From positions 1,215,840-1,279,839 of the forward strand of contig LSYV01000018.1 of NCBI GenBank assembly GCA_001584585.1: a stretch of DNA of 64,000 bases. The letters are read 5' to 3'. This DNA comes from Gonium pectorale (lineage: Eukaryota; Chlorophyta; Chlorophyceae; Chlamydomonadales; Volvocaceae). Under the pieces are notes generated by a model. It saw only the letters and a list, made by a program, of their open reading frames with translations, was not told the origin of the DNA and did not search any database. Made by a program: the position numbers and the translations under genes. Positions 1 to 12,100 of the stretch are shown one piece after another. Within the stretch, counting starts at the first letter, position 1. Every line of letters starts with the position of its first letter.

Positions 1-147
1 AGCCGCCGGTCCAGAGCTCACAGCCGCCGGTCCATAGCCCACAGCCGCCGGTCCAGAGCTCACAGCCGCCGGTCCATAGCCCACAGCCGCCGGTCCAGAG
101 CTCACAGCCGCCGGTCCCGAGCCCACAGCCGCCGGTCCCCAGCCCGC
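1..147 (+). repeat. Seven tandem 21-bp units (coding minisatellite)
   Basis: Each unit starts agccgccggtcc and is 21 bp long. The first five alternate between two versions, so there is a 42-bp higher-order period, and the last two units diverge. It reads as the heptad QPPV(Q/H)S(S/P) in the frame of the downstream protein. The array runs off the left edge. Confidence 0.9.
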
Positions 148-3100
148 AGGTTGCCCCCCCTACCCTTGGGACAACACCTGAACCCCAGATCTGGCCCATG
201 CCGCCCTCACCACTCCCTTTATCACTTCCACCGCCACCAAGGCCATCGCCGCCTCCTCCACTTGGGGATGTCGGCGTGCCGCTTGAGTACCAGGATACGT
301 CAGGCAAGCCTTACGCCGTGCTGACTATCAACAAGGACTATGTGCTTACTGGTGTAGAGCTGAGCGACGCAACGGCCTTAGCGGCTTATTTCCCTCAAGC
401 CAAAGAAGTTCGTGTTATAGCTTTCGAGATCGACGTGCCTCTGGCCCTGGTGCCTTCACCGAGATCAACGGGCGCAGCCGAGGTGAGGTCAACTGAGCAC
501 GATCTGTGCACGTTGTTGGGAACCGAATGGCATTCCTATATCGCCCTTTGCCTCTGCGATGCGCTCAACCACCACTACTGACGCTTGTCCCTTGCTCCCT
601 GGCTCCCTTGGTCCAGACCTGTGGTGACGGTGTTCTGTCCTCTCTGGAAGCGGACTTCCTGGCGCAGCTGACGTTTCAATCGGTGAACCTGACGGGGCGA
701 GCTTGTGCCAACTTAGCGGCAACCGCAGCCAGTGCAAAAGAGGCTCCAGCGGCCCAGGACCCCGCCAAGAATCAGGCGGCTGCTTCTATGCCCCAACGGC
801 ATCTGCGCGGCGTCGGTGCAGCTGGCGGGCACTCCGACGGCTGGCTTGGCAGCCTCCGTCGCAGACGGAGCCTGGCGGAAGATGCCGCGGCGATCCAGAG
901 CAAGGCAGCCGGCGGGAGCAGTGGCAATGAGGCCAAGGTTTCTACGGGCGTGTGCGCCGCCTCGACCACAGCGTCTGTGACGTTCTCCGTCAGCGTGCCC
1001 GCCGAGGCCGTGGCAACGACAACGGACAGTGGCAGCGATCCATCGTTGCGGGCCAACGTGTACAGCAGCATGCGTTCGTGGCAGTTGTCGCAGGAGTCGG
1101 CGCTTGGTATCGGCGGCCAGAGCGGCGGACCGCTTTCCGGTCTGGTTGTGTGTGGACCCACCGCGGACGAGATTGAAGTATCCACCCAGGTGGGTGGGTG
1201 CGGAGTTGCGGCTCGCAGGATCGGCGGCACCAGCGACCCTAGGGCAGTTCGCGCCAAGGGCGAGCGCGCACCGCTAAACATACATGTTGTCGTTACGGGT
1301 CACATGGATGATGGGATACTGTTGTCCGTCGACTACGTTCCGGTGCCCGGTGCAACAGCCTGCTTCATTGCATGGCCCTCCACGCCCAATGTCGTGCAGG
1401 TGGTCGCGGCCTTCGAGGTGCCCCTTAACGCCCTAGGCTACAACACGATGGCTGCGTCGTGTACTTCCCCGTCGGCATCCAGCGCTCTGGGAGGGGTTGG
1501 CTGCCGGATTGACCCCGGGCCGGGGGCTCCGCTTGGACAGGTAGGCGTCCTGGGAAGCAGGTTGCGGTCAGGATGCGGGGCAACTCGGGTGGAGAATGGC
1601 GGGCAGTACCGTGCCGCCCGCTAGGCCGTGTAGGGCTTGCGAGTTGCCGTAAACAGACCGTACTCACTCCGTGGCATCCAGGGTATCCTATCCATCTCCA
1701 TATTGGTACCTTGTGCGCTCGGTGCAGCAGCTCACGCGCTTTTGCATTTGTGCTACCACTCGAACGCACGGAAGGGCTGCTTCTTGACCAAAGCCTCCTA
1801 CATACTGGGTGCAGGCGGCTCCGCCAGCAGTCGGCGCTCTCAACGCCCCCGGCGCTTTTCGTGGGACGGTGCTGGGGATCGTAGTTGCCGCGGTGGGATC
1901 CGCCGCGGTGGCGGCGGTTGCTTTTGCGGTGTACGCTGCCCGGCGGCGCCGAAGGAAACAGCAGCAGCAGCAGCTAGCCGATGACACGGACGATGTTGAG
2001 GCGGCAAAGTGCCTTTCCCACGAGTCTTCATACTTTGTTGGGGTACGTAAACTGACAGGGGTGGGATGGCACCATGCAAACGGCGCATGCAATACCCGCA
2101 TGACCTGCAGGACTGCCGGTGTGCACCACAACATTGCACAACTCCAGCGCAGGCGGTGTGGATTGTGGCTTTTCCAGGAGTGGCCTGTTCCGCATCACCT
2201 GACTGGTGCCTCTGCACAGTCCCTGTCAGTGTGACTGGTTGGTTGAACTGCGAGCTTGTCACATTTCCCTGCCCTGATCTCTTTCCCCTTTTGCGAAACT
2301 ATCTTGCCCCGCAGCAGGCCCGTGACGTGTCCTTCGTCAGCATCGACGCCAGTTATCGCGATGGAGCCATGCATTGGGCTTTGACGGGCGCGAAAGCTCA
2401 CGAATCCCCCAGGCAGGTGCGCGACGGCGACGCGGACCCGGACGCTGCAGCCGCGGCGGAGGCACCGGTGGAACCAGAGCAGCCGCTGCAGTCGCGCATG
2501 GCCCCTGCGCCTCCTAGCGGTTCTGACCCAGGGACAGGCAGCAGCGGGTCGCTGCCCGGTAAGGGCGCCAGCCGTCGCTGGCTGGCACGGGCTCGGTTGA
2601 GCCGATCTGGATCCAAATCCTTGTCCCGATCGGGCTCCGGATCCAAAACGGTGCCGACGAGCTCGAGTAGTGACGGCCCCAGCGGCGAGGTCAGGGCCGG
2701 TGCCGACGCGGCTGCCACCAGCAGCGGCGTAATCGACAGCATCGGCAAGAGCTCGGGGAGCGGTGCCGGAGCTGGCGCGGGGGCTGCTGGGCAGGGGGGC
2801 CCGCGCGACTCGACCCCACCGCTGCTGGGTATGTCGGCGTCGCTGCAGCGTCACGTGAGGGACCAATTCCACCTACGCAGCTCAGCGGGCTCCATGCCGG
2901 TGCGAGGCCGCGCGCTACGCTTCTACGAGCGCGCTACTGCACCGGGCGGCGTGGCAGCCTACCCGTCGCCGCCGAGCCTGCTGCCGCCTCAGCAGCGGGG
3001 CTCGTCAGCGTCTCGGAACCTGCGCACACTGGTTTCGGTGCGCGCAGCGTGGAGGAGCGTCGTGGGTGCAGCCGGGGCGCCGTACGGCTCAAGCGACATA

Positions 3101-6100
3101 GTCACTGCTGGCGCCGCCACCAACGTCGCTGCCAGCGGTGCAGCAGGTGCGGCCAGCAGCCTTACGGCGGGGGTTTTGGAGCCCGGCGCCAGTGCTGTGG
3201 ACTCCCTGCAGCGGCACAGCCCTGTCGGCGGCGACGTCGCAAGGGCGCGCGAGATTCCGGAGAGCGGTCAGCAGGACGGTGAGTCGCCTGCAAAGCAGTC
3301 ATGGCGGCCCTAAAGCCCACATCCGCATGCAACGCTTGACTGTAATTTTACACTGTGTTGTTAGTTGTTATGGATGCCCGTTGTTCTGCCACAATAGCTT
3401 TATGTGCGCTGTACCGTACTAGCGCCACCGCTCACAATGCTGGCCCTCGTTTGCGCTTCGCATGTGGACCCGCCCTGACCCTTGCAGGTGGTAACATCGT
3501 TTCTCCGGCCCGCAGCATGTCGTTACGCCGCCTAGTATCCCGCCGCGGCAGCGGCAGTGCAGCTGTTACGACAAGGCCGCCATCGCCAGCACCGTCCCCT
3601 GAGGGAGCAGCGGCTGAGGCCGCCCTTGACGTCGATGCCGATGGGAGCTGCTCCTCGCACTCCATGGTCTCGGCGACCTCGGATTTGGGCCTGCTACAGG
3701 ATGTCGAGCAGCACGACGGCTCCAAGGGCCAGTCAGGGGCGCCTGACGAGGCCCTCTTCAGGCGGCGCGGCAGCCGCGAACGGCTCGCGGCGTTATCGGC
3801 GGGAACCTCCCGTCCCGGCTCCGCGGGCAGCGGCGTCGCGATGGTTCCGCCCGGGGTGGCGGCTGCGGCGGCCGAGGCACTCGGCGCGCTGGCGGCCGCG
3901 GTGGAGTTGCGGCGCAGGCACAGCCCCACCGCCTCCAGCGCAGGCGACGGATCCTCCCGCGGCCACTCGCCGCGCTCACCGCGCCGCATGTCGCCACGGC
4001 TTGCGCTGCGCCGCATGCCCTCCCCTCGCGTGCATCCCTCCCCGGACGGCACGCCCCAACGCGGCAACAGCCCGCCAGATGGGTACAACCCACGGCGACC
4101 ATCCTCGGCTGCCGCGGCGGTCGTGGCGGCTGTTGCCGATGACGGCAGGTCCTCGTTGCCGGCCGCCCAGGTGCGCTCGAGGCCTGCCTCGCCCGCTGCC
4201 AGCCGGCCCAGCTGGGGCTCGCTGTCAGCAGTGATGAAGGCCGCCGGCGCAGCGTCAGGTCGCTTCGCCGCGCTGCTGTTTGGCTCGCAGGGAAGCTCCT
4301 CCGGTCCACCCTCGCGTCCCAGCAGCGGCAAGGCCAGCCGCAGCGGCAGCAGCACCAGCAGCCGCCGCAGCCTCGTCAGCTGGCGCAGCACCAGCAGCCG
4401 CAGCAGCCGGGGCAGCAGCCGCAGCGGCAGCCGTATTGTACGGGTTGGCAGCTCCGGCCGGCCCCGCAGCGCGACGGCGCCTGCCGGTGAGCTCGCAACG
4501 GCCTCCAACGAGCCGTGGGGCCCTGAGGACGCATCCGCACACTCCAAAAGCCCGGCCGCGCGGGTATCGCGGCGGCCCTTGAACGCGCAGTCACGGCCGC
4601 CGTCGGGCAGTAGCGCCGGGTCCGGGTCGCTCAGGGTACGTTTCCCGCCAGAACTTGCAGATGCTCTGGATGAGGGATTACCCGGCATGCCGCCGCCGGC
4701 AGACCGGGGCTCGCCCTTGAGCGGCTCCAGCTCAGGACTGTTGCCGCTGCCGCCAAACGTGGCCGGGTTGCAGGCCGAGCGGCAGGAGCAGCGGAGGCTG
4801 CACCCCGACTCGCTGACGGCACCGCCGCCGTCGCCGGTGCCGCATTCCCAGCCGCAGCCGCACTCGGTCGTCGCGGGGCACACGCTGCGCCTGGGCCGGC
4901 ATCTCCGGGCCGCAACCGCGCGGCAGAGCAGCTTCACCAGGAGCCTGGCCGTCATTGGCCGCACCGCCTCGGACAGCCGCAACGACTCGGGCGCATCCGC
5001 ACGGCAGGCGGAGCTGCTGTCGCATGCCGCGGAGGGGGCGCCGACGGGGCCGGACCCGGGCGGAGTCGTCTCCCTGCCTGGCAGCGTGGCGGACGCGGAG
5101 CGCTGCGCCTCAGCGCCCAGCCGCCTCAGCGCCTCGGCAGACGAGGCTATGTTGGCTGAGATGGGGATAGTGCCGCCGGAGGGCGACGAGTACCGGGATT
5201 GCGCCGAGGATGGCAGCCTGCCCACCGAGACGGTGGATGGCGGCGACGGCACCCGAGGGGAGCTCGTGTGCACCAGCCGCGTGGCGTGGTCGTCGTTCCT
5301 GCACTGCGAAACCGACTCTGAGGGCCTTGCAGGCCACGGTGGCAGCGCAGCGGATGGCAGCGGTGCCCAGCCGCCTACAGCACCGAAAGCGGGCGGCGAT
5401 GAGGACGAGGGCGCGCGGCCCCGTGCGCAGGGTGCCAACAGCACAACCGAAGACACTGGGGGCAGCTGCAGCGAGAGCGGGGAGGACTTGAGCGCAGCAG
5501 CGGAACCAATCCAAGTGGCGCCGGCGAGACCACGCCGGATGGCCGCGGCCGGCGTACAGATCCCCGCGGACGAGGCGTCTGCTACGGGGCCTCCTGCAGC
5601 TTGCCCCGCTGCGGACGCCCCTAGCGGCAGCGGCAGCGACGCAACGGCTGCCACTGCAGCCGGCGCTGGCACCGTGATTGAAGCCGCGCTGCGTCGCGGC
5701 CGTCGCACCTACGGCGCCGCTGGTGGCGGCGCCATCGCGCTTAGCGCCATCTCCCACGGCCGCGCGGCCGCGGCGCGCGCCAGGCGGCGGCAGCTCCTGC
5801 AAAACATGCTTGCCGCCGCCAACAACAGCACCGCCGGCGCCGCCGGCGAGGGCCGCCAGCAGCCCGCCGCCGCCCCGCATCACGCGCTGCACACTTACGG
5901 GCTGCTGCAGCGTACCTCCGGCTCTGGCCGCGCAGTGGCAGCCAGGCCGCCGCGTGACTCGGTGGCGGCATCGGCGGCTCCCCCGCCCCCGCCAGAGGTG
6001 CTGTTGGTCGACGACGCGGCCATCGGCACTTGTGCGCACCTGGCGGGCCTGACGCTGCTTTTCCGGGTGCGATGGCGGCAGCTGCCTGGCCGCTTCGGGG

Positions 6101-6348
6101 ACATGCCATACTGCTCGTGGGTGCCGCTGGACCAGCTACCGCCGGGCGACGGCCAGGAGGCGCTGCGACGCTTCATGACGGGCCCCCGCTGGCGGCGCTT
6201 CAAGGCCACCAGTCAGTACGCCCAGTTTGCCCGCGAGTATCGGGACAGGATACCCCGCCTGATGCCCATCTGGGAGGCGGAGGAGGAGGGGAGCGGGACC
6301 AGCAGGGAGCTGCGGGAGGTGGAGGAGGTAGATGAGGGAACTGAGTAA
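1..6348 (+). CDS. Large single-pass membrane protein with Pro-rich ectodomain, SR-rich tail and compact C-terminal domain (5' partial)
   Basis: I do not recognise the family. Proposed exons are <1-482, 617-1540, 1815-2042, 2315-3278 and 3488-6348. All four junctions have GT-AG ends and keep one frame, giving at least 1818 residues. In order: seven QPPV-type heptads and a PPPP tract like volvocine cell-wall glycoproteins; about 400 residues of beta-rich, Cys-containing extracellular-looking sequence; a hydrophobic helix (about 1860-1930) followed by five Arg and poly-Gln, read as a transmembrane segment with a stop-transfer signal; then a long cytosolic part rich in Ser, Arg, Ala and Pro, with a dense SR stretch at about 4330-4450. 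The last ~90 residues (about 6000-6290) turn compact and aromatic (FRVRWRQLPG, CSWVPLDQL, ALRRFM), which recalls a chromodomain but is not certain. It could be two genes, the second starting at ATG 3517. The matched splice phase at 3278/3488 argues for one. The true start lies left of the window. Confidence 0.6.
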
Positions 6349-8557
6349 GGCAGAGGGACGGGGAGACGAGGAACAAGGCTTGGCCGTGTGCGGGCAGTGT
6401 GGGGCCACTCGAGTGTGTGTGCTCGTGGAGTGCCCTGGCGCTGCGCGGCTGGGGGCCAGCGGGGACAACCTGCCCGCGCGGGGGTCGTTGCACCCATGCC
6501 GTGTCGATGGCGCTGCGAGCGGCCGTGCGAAGTGCACACATGTGGGGCGGGAACGGTGTGGAGTTGGCATGACACGCCTGGATGCCCGGGGCAGCAGGCG
6601 CCCTTGAACGAATGCTAGCGAGGAAGGGCGCTGACGTAACGGTTTGTGCCACTTGCGTGTGTGTTTGTGTGGGATGGGCGCCTGATGAGTTTAGAGTATG
6701 CATTATGTTCGCCCACCGACACAAACCTGAACATACTGGCACCTGGCCGGACTACACCTATCCATGTGTGGATTCATGGCGCCAGAGGTAGAAACTCCAG
6801 CAGAATAAATGCACGAGGTCCATGTGTCAGCACCAGGTGCGCATGGTGAACATTTTGTGTTTGAGGGGTTCCTGCTCCCCCGCAGCATACGAGTAATGGC
6901 AAAGCATGTGTGATGTATTGGTGGAAAGGTGGAGATTGCATGGATTGGGAAGGGTGTGTGTGCTGTCGTTGTAGGTGCGCTGTCTGTTGTTCTTGGACCT
7001 TGGGGGCCGCTGCAAGAGCGGCAGCAGGGTGGGGGCACGCACAGAGCCTGCGCCGGAGAGGCGCGTGTGCTATTCGCATAACGCGTGGGCATGAAGCATG
7101 TGAGCACAGCAGGGGGGCGCATATGGCCCGGCCGGTGTCCGGGCCAAGCCATTGGTTGAGCGGGCAGGTGTTGCATCCTATGATGGTTGGACGGCATCGA
7201 CGTGTTGTTGGCAGTGGATCGTTGGCGGTCCACACTGGCACTGTGCACTTTCTTCAGCGTCCAACGCGCAGAGGGTGGCGCCCGTCGCCTTCGAGCGTAT
7301 GGGCTGCGGCCATGCTGGTAATCTCATTCAGCCGCTCAGGTAGTAGCTCGGGGTCCCCGTTGAGACCTTTTCCATTGTAGCTAATGGATTCATGGATGAC
7401 GGCTAAAACTTCGTGGATAAATGTATCGGAGGGCTGGGGTTGCTAAGTCCTAGCCATCGCGAGCTTATGCCAATCTAGGCACATGGGCTCGGTTGTAGTT
7501 GCAGGGGTTACATGCAGGCAGGGGCGGCGCACAAGGCCCTGGTTAGGGCTGCGCGGCCCTACCTCAACACCGCATGGTGGGTGGCCAGGGGTGCGGTCGA
7601 GGACGTAACACATGTCGGCTCTTCTACCCGCACGGCTGCAGCACATCCTTGGGGGTTCCCCATCGGGCGGCGCGGACAGGGCCGCGGAATGGCGCGCATA
7701 TGGGGGCCATGCGGTTGTGGAGTTGCGTCGGTACGACTGCCGAAAGGCAGCAGTGTCCGTGCCTTACTAGGGCGCATTGAAAGCTGGATGGGTGCTGCGC
7801 GCCTGGTCGCATGCGTAATGGAACTGACTTGGCGTGACAGAATTGAAGGTTTAAGTTGACCATCAGTATTGTTACCGAGCGGTGCGCAGCGTCGCGCTTG
7901 CCGAGCCCCGGTTTAACAACCCTTTGGTCTGTGTAACGGCAGTGTGCGCAAAATTGGCCCTAGCCCATGGGCTTTCCCGGCCCCAACCTCCCAACACTCG
8001 GAGGCAGCCCCCTGCCTTCGCGCTGCCCGGCATGCATTTCTGGCCGATGGCCACCGGCGGACCGATGGCAGTAGTAGCGACACCGCTCCCCTGGCACGCC
8101 CCCAACCAGTTCGAGCCTGGTGTTTGCGACCCTCTGATAAGCTCACGCCTGCTCAACCACATCGTCCGCATTGCATTGTGCCAACCCGCAGCGGGAACAT
8201 TGCGCATCGGGCGTGGTTGTCCGTGGAGCTGGGTCCCTCCTCAGCTGTTTGTTCTTCCCAGCTGCCTCCCTCCGCCGCCCACACATATTATCTTCTCAAC
8301 CGTAGCACGTCTGGGATGCACAGATCCCGTCTTCTTGGCGACGGCGCCATGGTGCCACAAGGCCATGTCGGATCAAGCAATTCCGGAAGTCAGGTATCCC
8401 GGAATCCCGCCACTGTTCCGTAGTTGGTTTGGACCTGTGTGGAGGCTGCCGTACCTAGGCGTGCCGCCCATTGGCCCACTTGCTTGTATAGCCCACATGA
8501 ACGACGAACGGCAAGATCGTTGGCTGGCACAGCAACGGGCATGTCCCTTAGAAATCG

Positions 8558-8668
8558 AGAACTCTGCACAGGAAAGGGAGCCCGCCTCTACGGACATATA
8601 TACCCGAAGGCGCGACGTTTCCAGTAGGGTAAAGAGCTAGACATGTGACGTTCGTCCCTATTAGATCA
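8558..8668 (-). repeat. Dispersed repeat family 1, copy 1
   Basis: The reverse complement matches the family core: gtcacatg, then ccctactggaaacgtcgcgccttcgg, then ggcgggctccctttcctgtgcag. The core aligns with copies near 43.5, 44.1 and 45.9 kb. It is not part of an assigned gene. Confidence 0.75.
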
Positions 8669-8719
8669 CGGAGGCAGGAGTAAACCAATGTGAGGAGGGG
8701 GGGCGTCAGAGGTAATGAG

Positions 8720-8757
8720 TTCCCCGTTTCTGGTTCCCTTCCCCGTTTCTGGTTCTC
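8720..8757 (+). repeat. Two tandem 19-bp units
   Basis: The unit ttccccgtttctggttccc occurs twice back to back and is followed by a T-run. A related gtttctggtt plus T-run lies at the right edge of the assembly gap at 23888. Confidence 0.8.
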
Positions 8758-9110
8758 TTTTTTAATGAGTGCCGGTAGCCCGCGTGCTGGACCAGGCAGC
8801 GACGGAGCTGGACGCTGGCCACAGCAGCGCGTACATCTCAGTGCTTGCAGGGCCGGCGCTGCACCGGCACTTCGCCCATTGGAGCGTACGCGGGCGGCGG
8901 GCGGATGTATGGAGTACGGAGTGCGTGCACAGTACCAAAATACGGCGTGCGGGGTTGGCTGCTTTGCGCATGGAGAACTCCTGCGTGTGTATGGCTTGCG
9001 ACCGACGATTGTAATCATTGTAAAGCGCGTTTCACCCCCAACGAATGAAGTAGCGGAGGGCGCCCCCGGACCAATCACAAGAGGATAGACTGCTGAAAGC
9101 TTAATAAGCA

Positions 9111-12100
9111 ATGTCGAACAGTGCACCCGTCAATCCGCTCTCCTCTGCTCCGGGCTATACCCTCATCAAGACCCTGGGCTCAGGGGCCTTCGGATCTGTG
9201 CTTCTCTATCGGCGACAGCTTTCACCAGGCGGTCCTGTAGAGGTATGAAGCGTGCTAAGACTGTGCCACTCCGACAGCGCCCGACTTTCCCGCAAGCTAG
9301 CCACGCTCAACCGCTGCGTGCGTTATTTCTGCAGGAGGTGGCCGTGAAGGTTATTGCAAGGGACGAATGTGCCGACTTCAATCTCGTGTCGCGCGAGGTG
9401 CACAGCCATCGTCAATTAGTTCACCGTGAGTTAGAGCTCCACCTCCGCAATCTTGCGCCACATGAAGCCTCGCTGCTTATCAAAGAATGTCGACATCATT
9501 GACGGGACTTGCTTTCGTGCCTCCCTCTTTTGGCAGCTCATGTCATCCGCTTCAAGCGCCTGGGGTTATCTCCGGACAAGCGCTTCCTATACATGGTGCG
9601 ATGCTGAGATTGCCCGGGGCACGTTTAGCCCATGGTGCGGACAGGCGGCGAAAGGCGAGCGGGGTGGTCACTGCCTTGGGTCTGTGGCGGCAGTAGAAAC
9701 CTCGAATCCATTTCCCTCGTCCGCACCGTTTGGCTTCTGCTGTTATCGTTACGTTCCTCTTCCCACGTCCCGCAGGTAATGGAGTATGCTGACCGGGGAG
9801 ACCTACTGGACTACCTGCGGAAGCGGGGGAGGTTCAGGGAGCACGAGGCGCGCTGGTAGGTGGGCGAGCGACGGGTCGCTGCGCTGGTTGGAGGCGACGG
9901 ATTTGCCGTACTCCACACGCCTGCTTTGGGGCCTTCCCACCCCTTCCGTGAGGCATTGGGCCCGGCATCGTGCGTCAGACATCTTGGATGCACGAAACAT
10001 GCCCCCAAATCAACCATAGCGGCAAACACGAGAACAAACGGAATGGATGGGAAGGACCACCCGCGGGTCTGTTCGGGATTGCAATTTGGGCGCAGTTCGT
10101 AGCGCTGTCCTTTCTGTCATTGTAGCAAGATAGTAAGCTAAGCCAATTGTGTGGTCCTGCGCGGAGGTCATCGATCGTGTTCATGACGGTATGTTGTGCC
10201 GGGATGCGCCATTTCCTGGGGCCCTCAGCCATGCCTAACTACGTGCATTCCTGCACGCTCCTCCCCAACCGGTCCCACGTCCTTTCACGCTATCGCCCGG
10301 CTGTCACCCGTCCACCGAGCCCCTGCCTGGGGAACAGATGCTGTGGCCCGGCACCTGTGAGGTCCCGCCCGACCTCAGCGCCTCCAACTCCCCTGTCTCT
10401 CCGCCCTACAGGTTCTTTCAGCAGCTGGTGTTTGGTCTGGACTACTGCCACCAGCGGGGGGTGGTCAACCGTGACCTCAAGCCGGAGAACCTGCTGCTCA
10501 AGAGGACACCGGACGCGCGTCAGGTGTGCGGCCGCTGGGGCTTAGGGAGCGTGTGGGCGGTGGGCGGTGGGCGAGGAGTTTGGGAGAGGAGAGACTCATG
10601 TGGGTGCTGGTGGGGGGCACCAGCGGGCGCCGCCGGGGCTTGGGACGGCCCCGGGGCACGACACCTCTCCGCCCCGCCCTGAGGGATTGCATCCCGGATG
10701 CTGCATAATGTGGCGTCATGTGGCAGCTAAAACACAGCGTCAACAGCGCCTGGACGCTTGGGGTTGCCCACATATTGCGTCATCCATCTGCATGGAGGGC
10801 CCCCATCCCCTACCAGCGCCTTGGTTCCACGGCGGGGTTCCGTTTTTGGTACGGGCGCGACTTGGGGATTGGGCTCAGGGGCTTTCCCTACCAGGGCTGG
10901 CCGACGGCCCGCACCGTTAGCCTTTACACCTTCGGGTCAGGGCGGGCAATGCACGAGCCTCTGTAGTGGAAGCGCTCCACCGTAAAACACCTGCGCATCT
11001 GCCCCTACTGCCTCGCCGTCCATCGGCCCCCCCTGCTGGTGCCGGTGCCGCCCTGCGGTCCGCAGGAGCTGACTCAGGGCGACCTGGAGCACCCCTTCAA
11101 CCTGCACCTCAAGATTGCTGACTTTGGGCTCAGCAAGGAGGGGGTGCACTCGGCGCCCAAGAGCCGCGTGGGCACCGTGACGTACATGGCCCCCGAGGTG
11201 CTGCGCGCAGGGCCCAGCAGGCGCTACGACGGCCACAAGGCGGGTGAGCGCCGGGTNNNNNNNNNNNNNNNNNNNNNNNNNNNNNNNNNNNNNNNNNNNN
11301 NNNNNNNNNNNNNNNNNNNNNNNNNNNNNNNNNNNNNNNNNNNNNNNNNNNNNNNNNNNNNNNNNNNNNNNNNNNNNNNNNNNNNNNNNNNNNNNNNNNN
11401 NNNNNNNNNNNNNNNNNNNNNNNNNNNNNNNNNNNNNNNNNNNNNNNNNNNNNNNNNNNNNNNNNNNNNNNNNNNNNNNNNNNNNNNNNNNNNNNNNNNN
11501 NNNNNNNNNNNNNNNNNNNNNNNNNNNNNNNNNNNNNNNNNNNNNNNNNNNNNNNNNNNNNNNNNNNNNNNNNNNNNNNNNNNNNNNNNNNNNNNNNNNN
11601 NNNNNNNNNNNNNNNNNNNNNNNNNNNNNNNNNNNNNNNNNNNNNNNNNNNNNNNNNNNNNNNNNNNNNNNNNNNNNNNNNNNNNNNNNNNNNNNNNNNN
11701 NNNNNNNNNNNNNNNNNNNNNNNNNNNNNNNNNNNNNNNNNNNNNNNNNNNNNNNNNNNNNNNNNNNNNNNNNNNNNNNNNNNNNNNNNNNNNNNNNNNN
11801 NNNNNNNNNNNNNNNNNNNNNNNNNNNNNNNNNNNNNNNNNNNNNNNNNNNNNNNNNNNNNNNNNNNNNNNNNNNNNNNNNNNNNNNNNNNNNNNNNNNN
11901 NNNNNNNNNNNNNNNNNNNNNNNNNNNNNNNNNNNNNNNNNNNNNNNNNNNNNNNNNNNNCCACCCGCCCACCCAGCCGATCCCGTCCACCCATGCTGTT
12001 TGGCACTCATACCCACACCCACCCGCCGGACCCGCCACGCCAGTCGCCCTGTTGCTCGTGGGGCTCTTTGCCCGCCGCCCCGCCCCCTCCCGGACGGCCC

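Larger units (their letters stand above)
6349..9110. other. Intergenic stretch without a recognisable gene
   Basis: This holds the 3' untranslated region of the first gene and the upstream region of the first kinase. The ORFs are short and show no family motifs. A TGTAA lies at about 7930, far from the stop at 6348. A minus-oriented copy of dispersed repeat family 1 lies at 8558-8668, followed by a 19-bp tandem duplication. A CCAAT lies about 40 bp upstream of the kinase ATG. Confidence 0.6.

Noticed and set aside
1..147. Regular repeat that could suggest a CRISPR array
   Set aside because: The units are contiguous 21-mers without spacers and translate to Pro-rich heptads in the frame of a protein.
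3432..5708. 758-codon open frame on the minus strand
   Set aside because: It is the GC-rich mirror of the plus-strand exon 3488-6348. It has no domain and no splice context, and its Arg/Ser/Pro bias is what complementary GC-rich codons produce.
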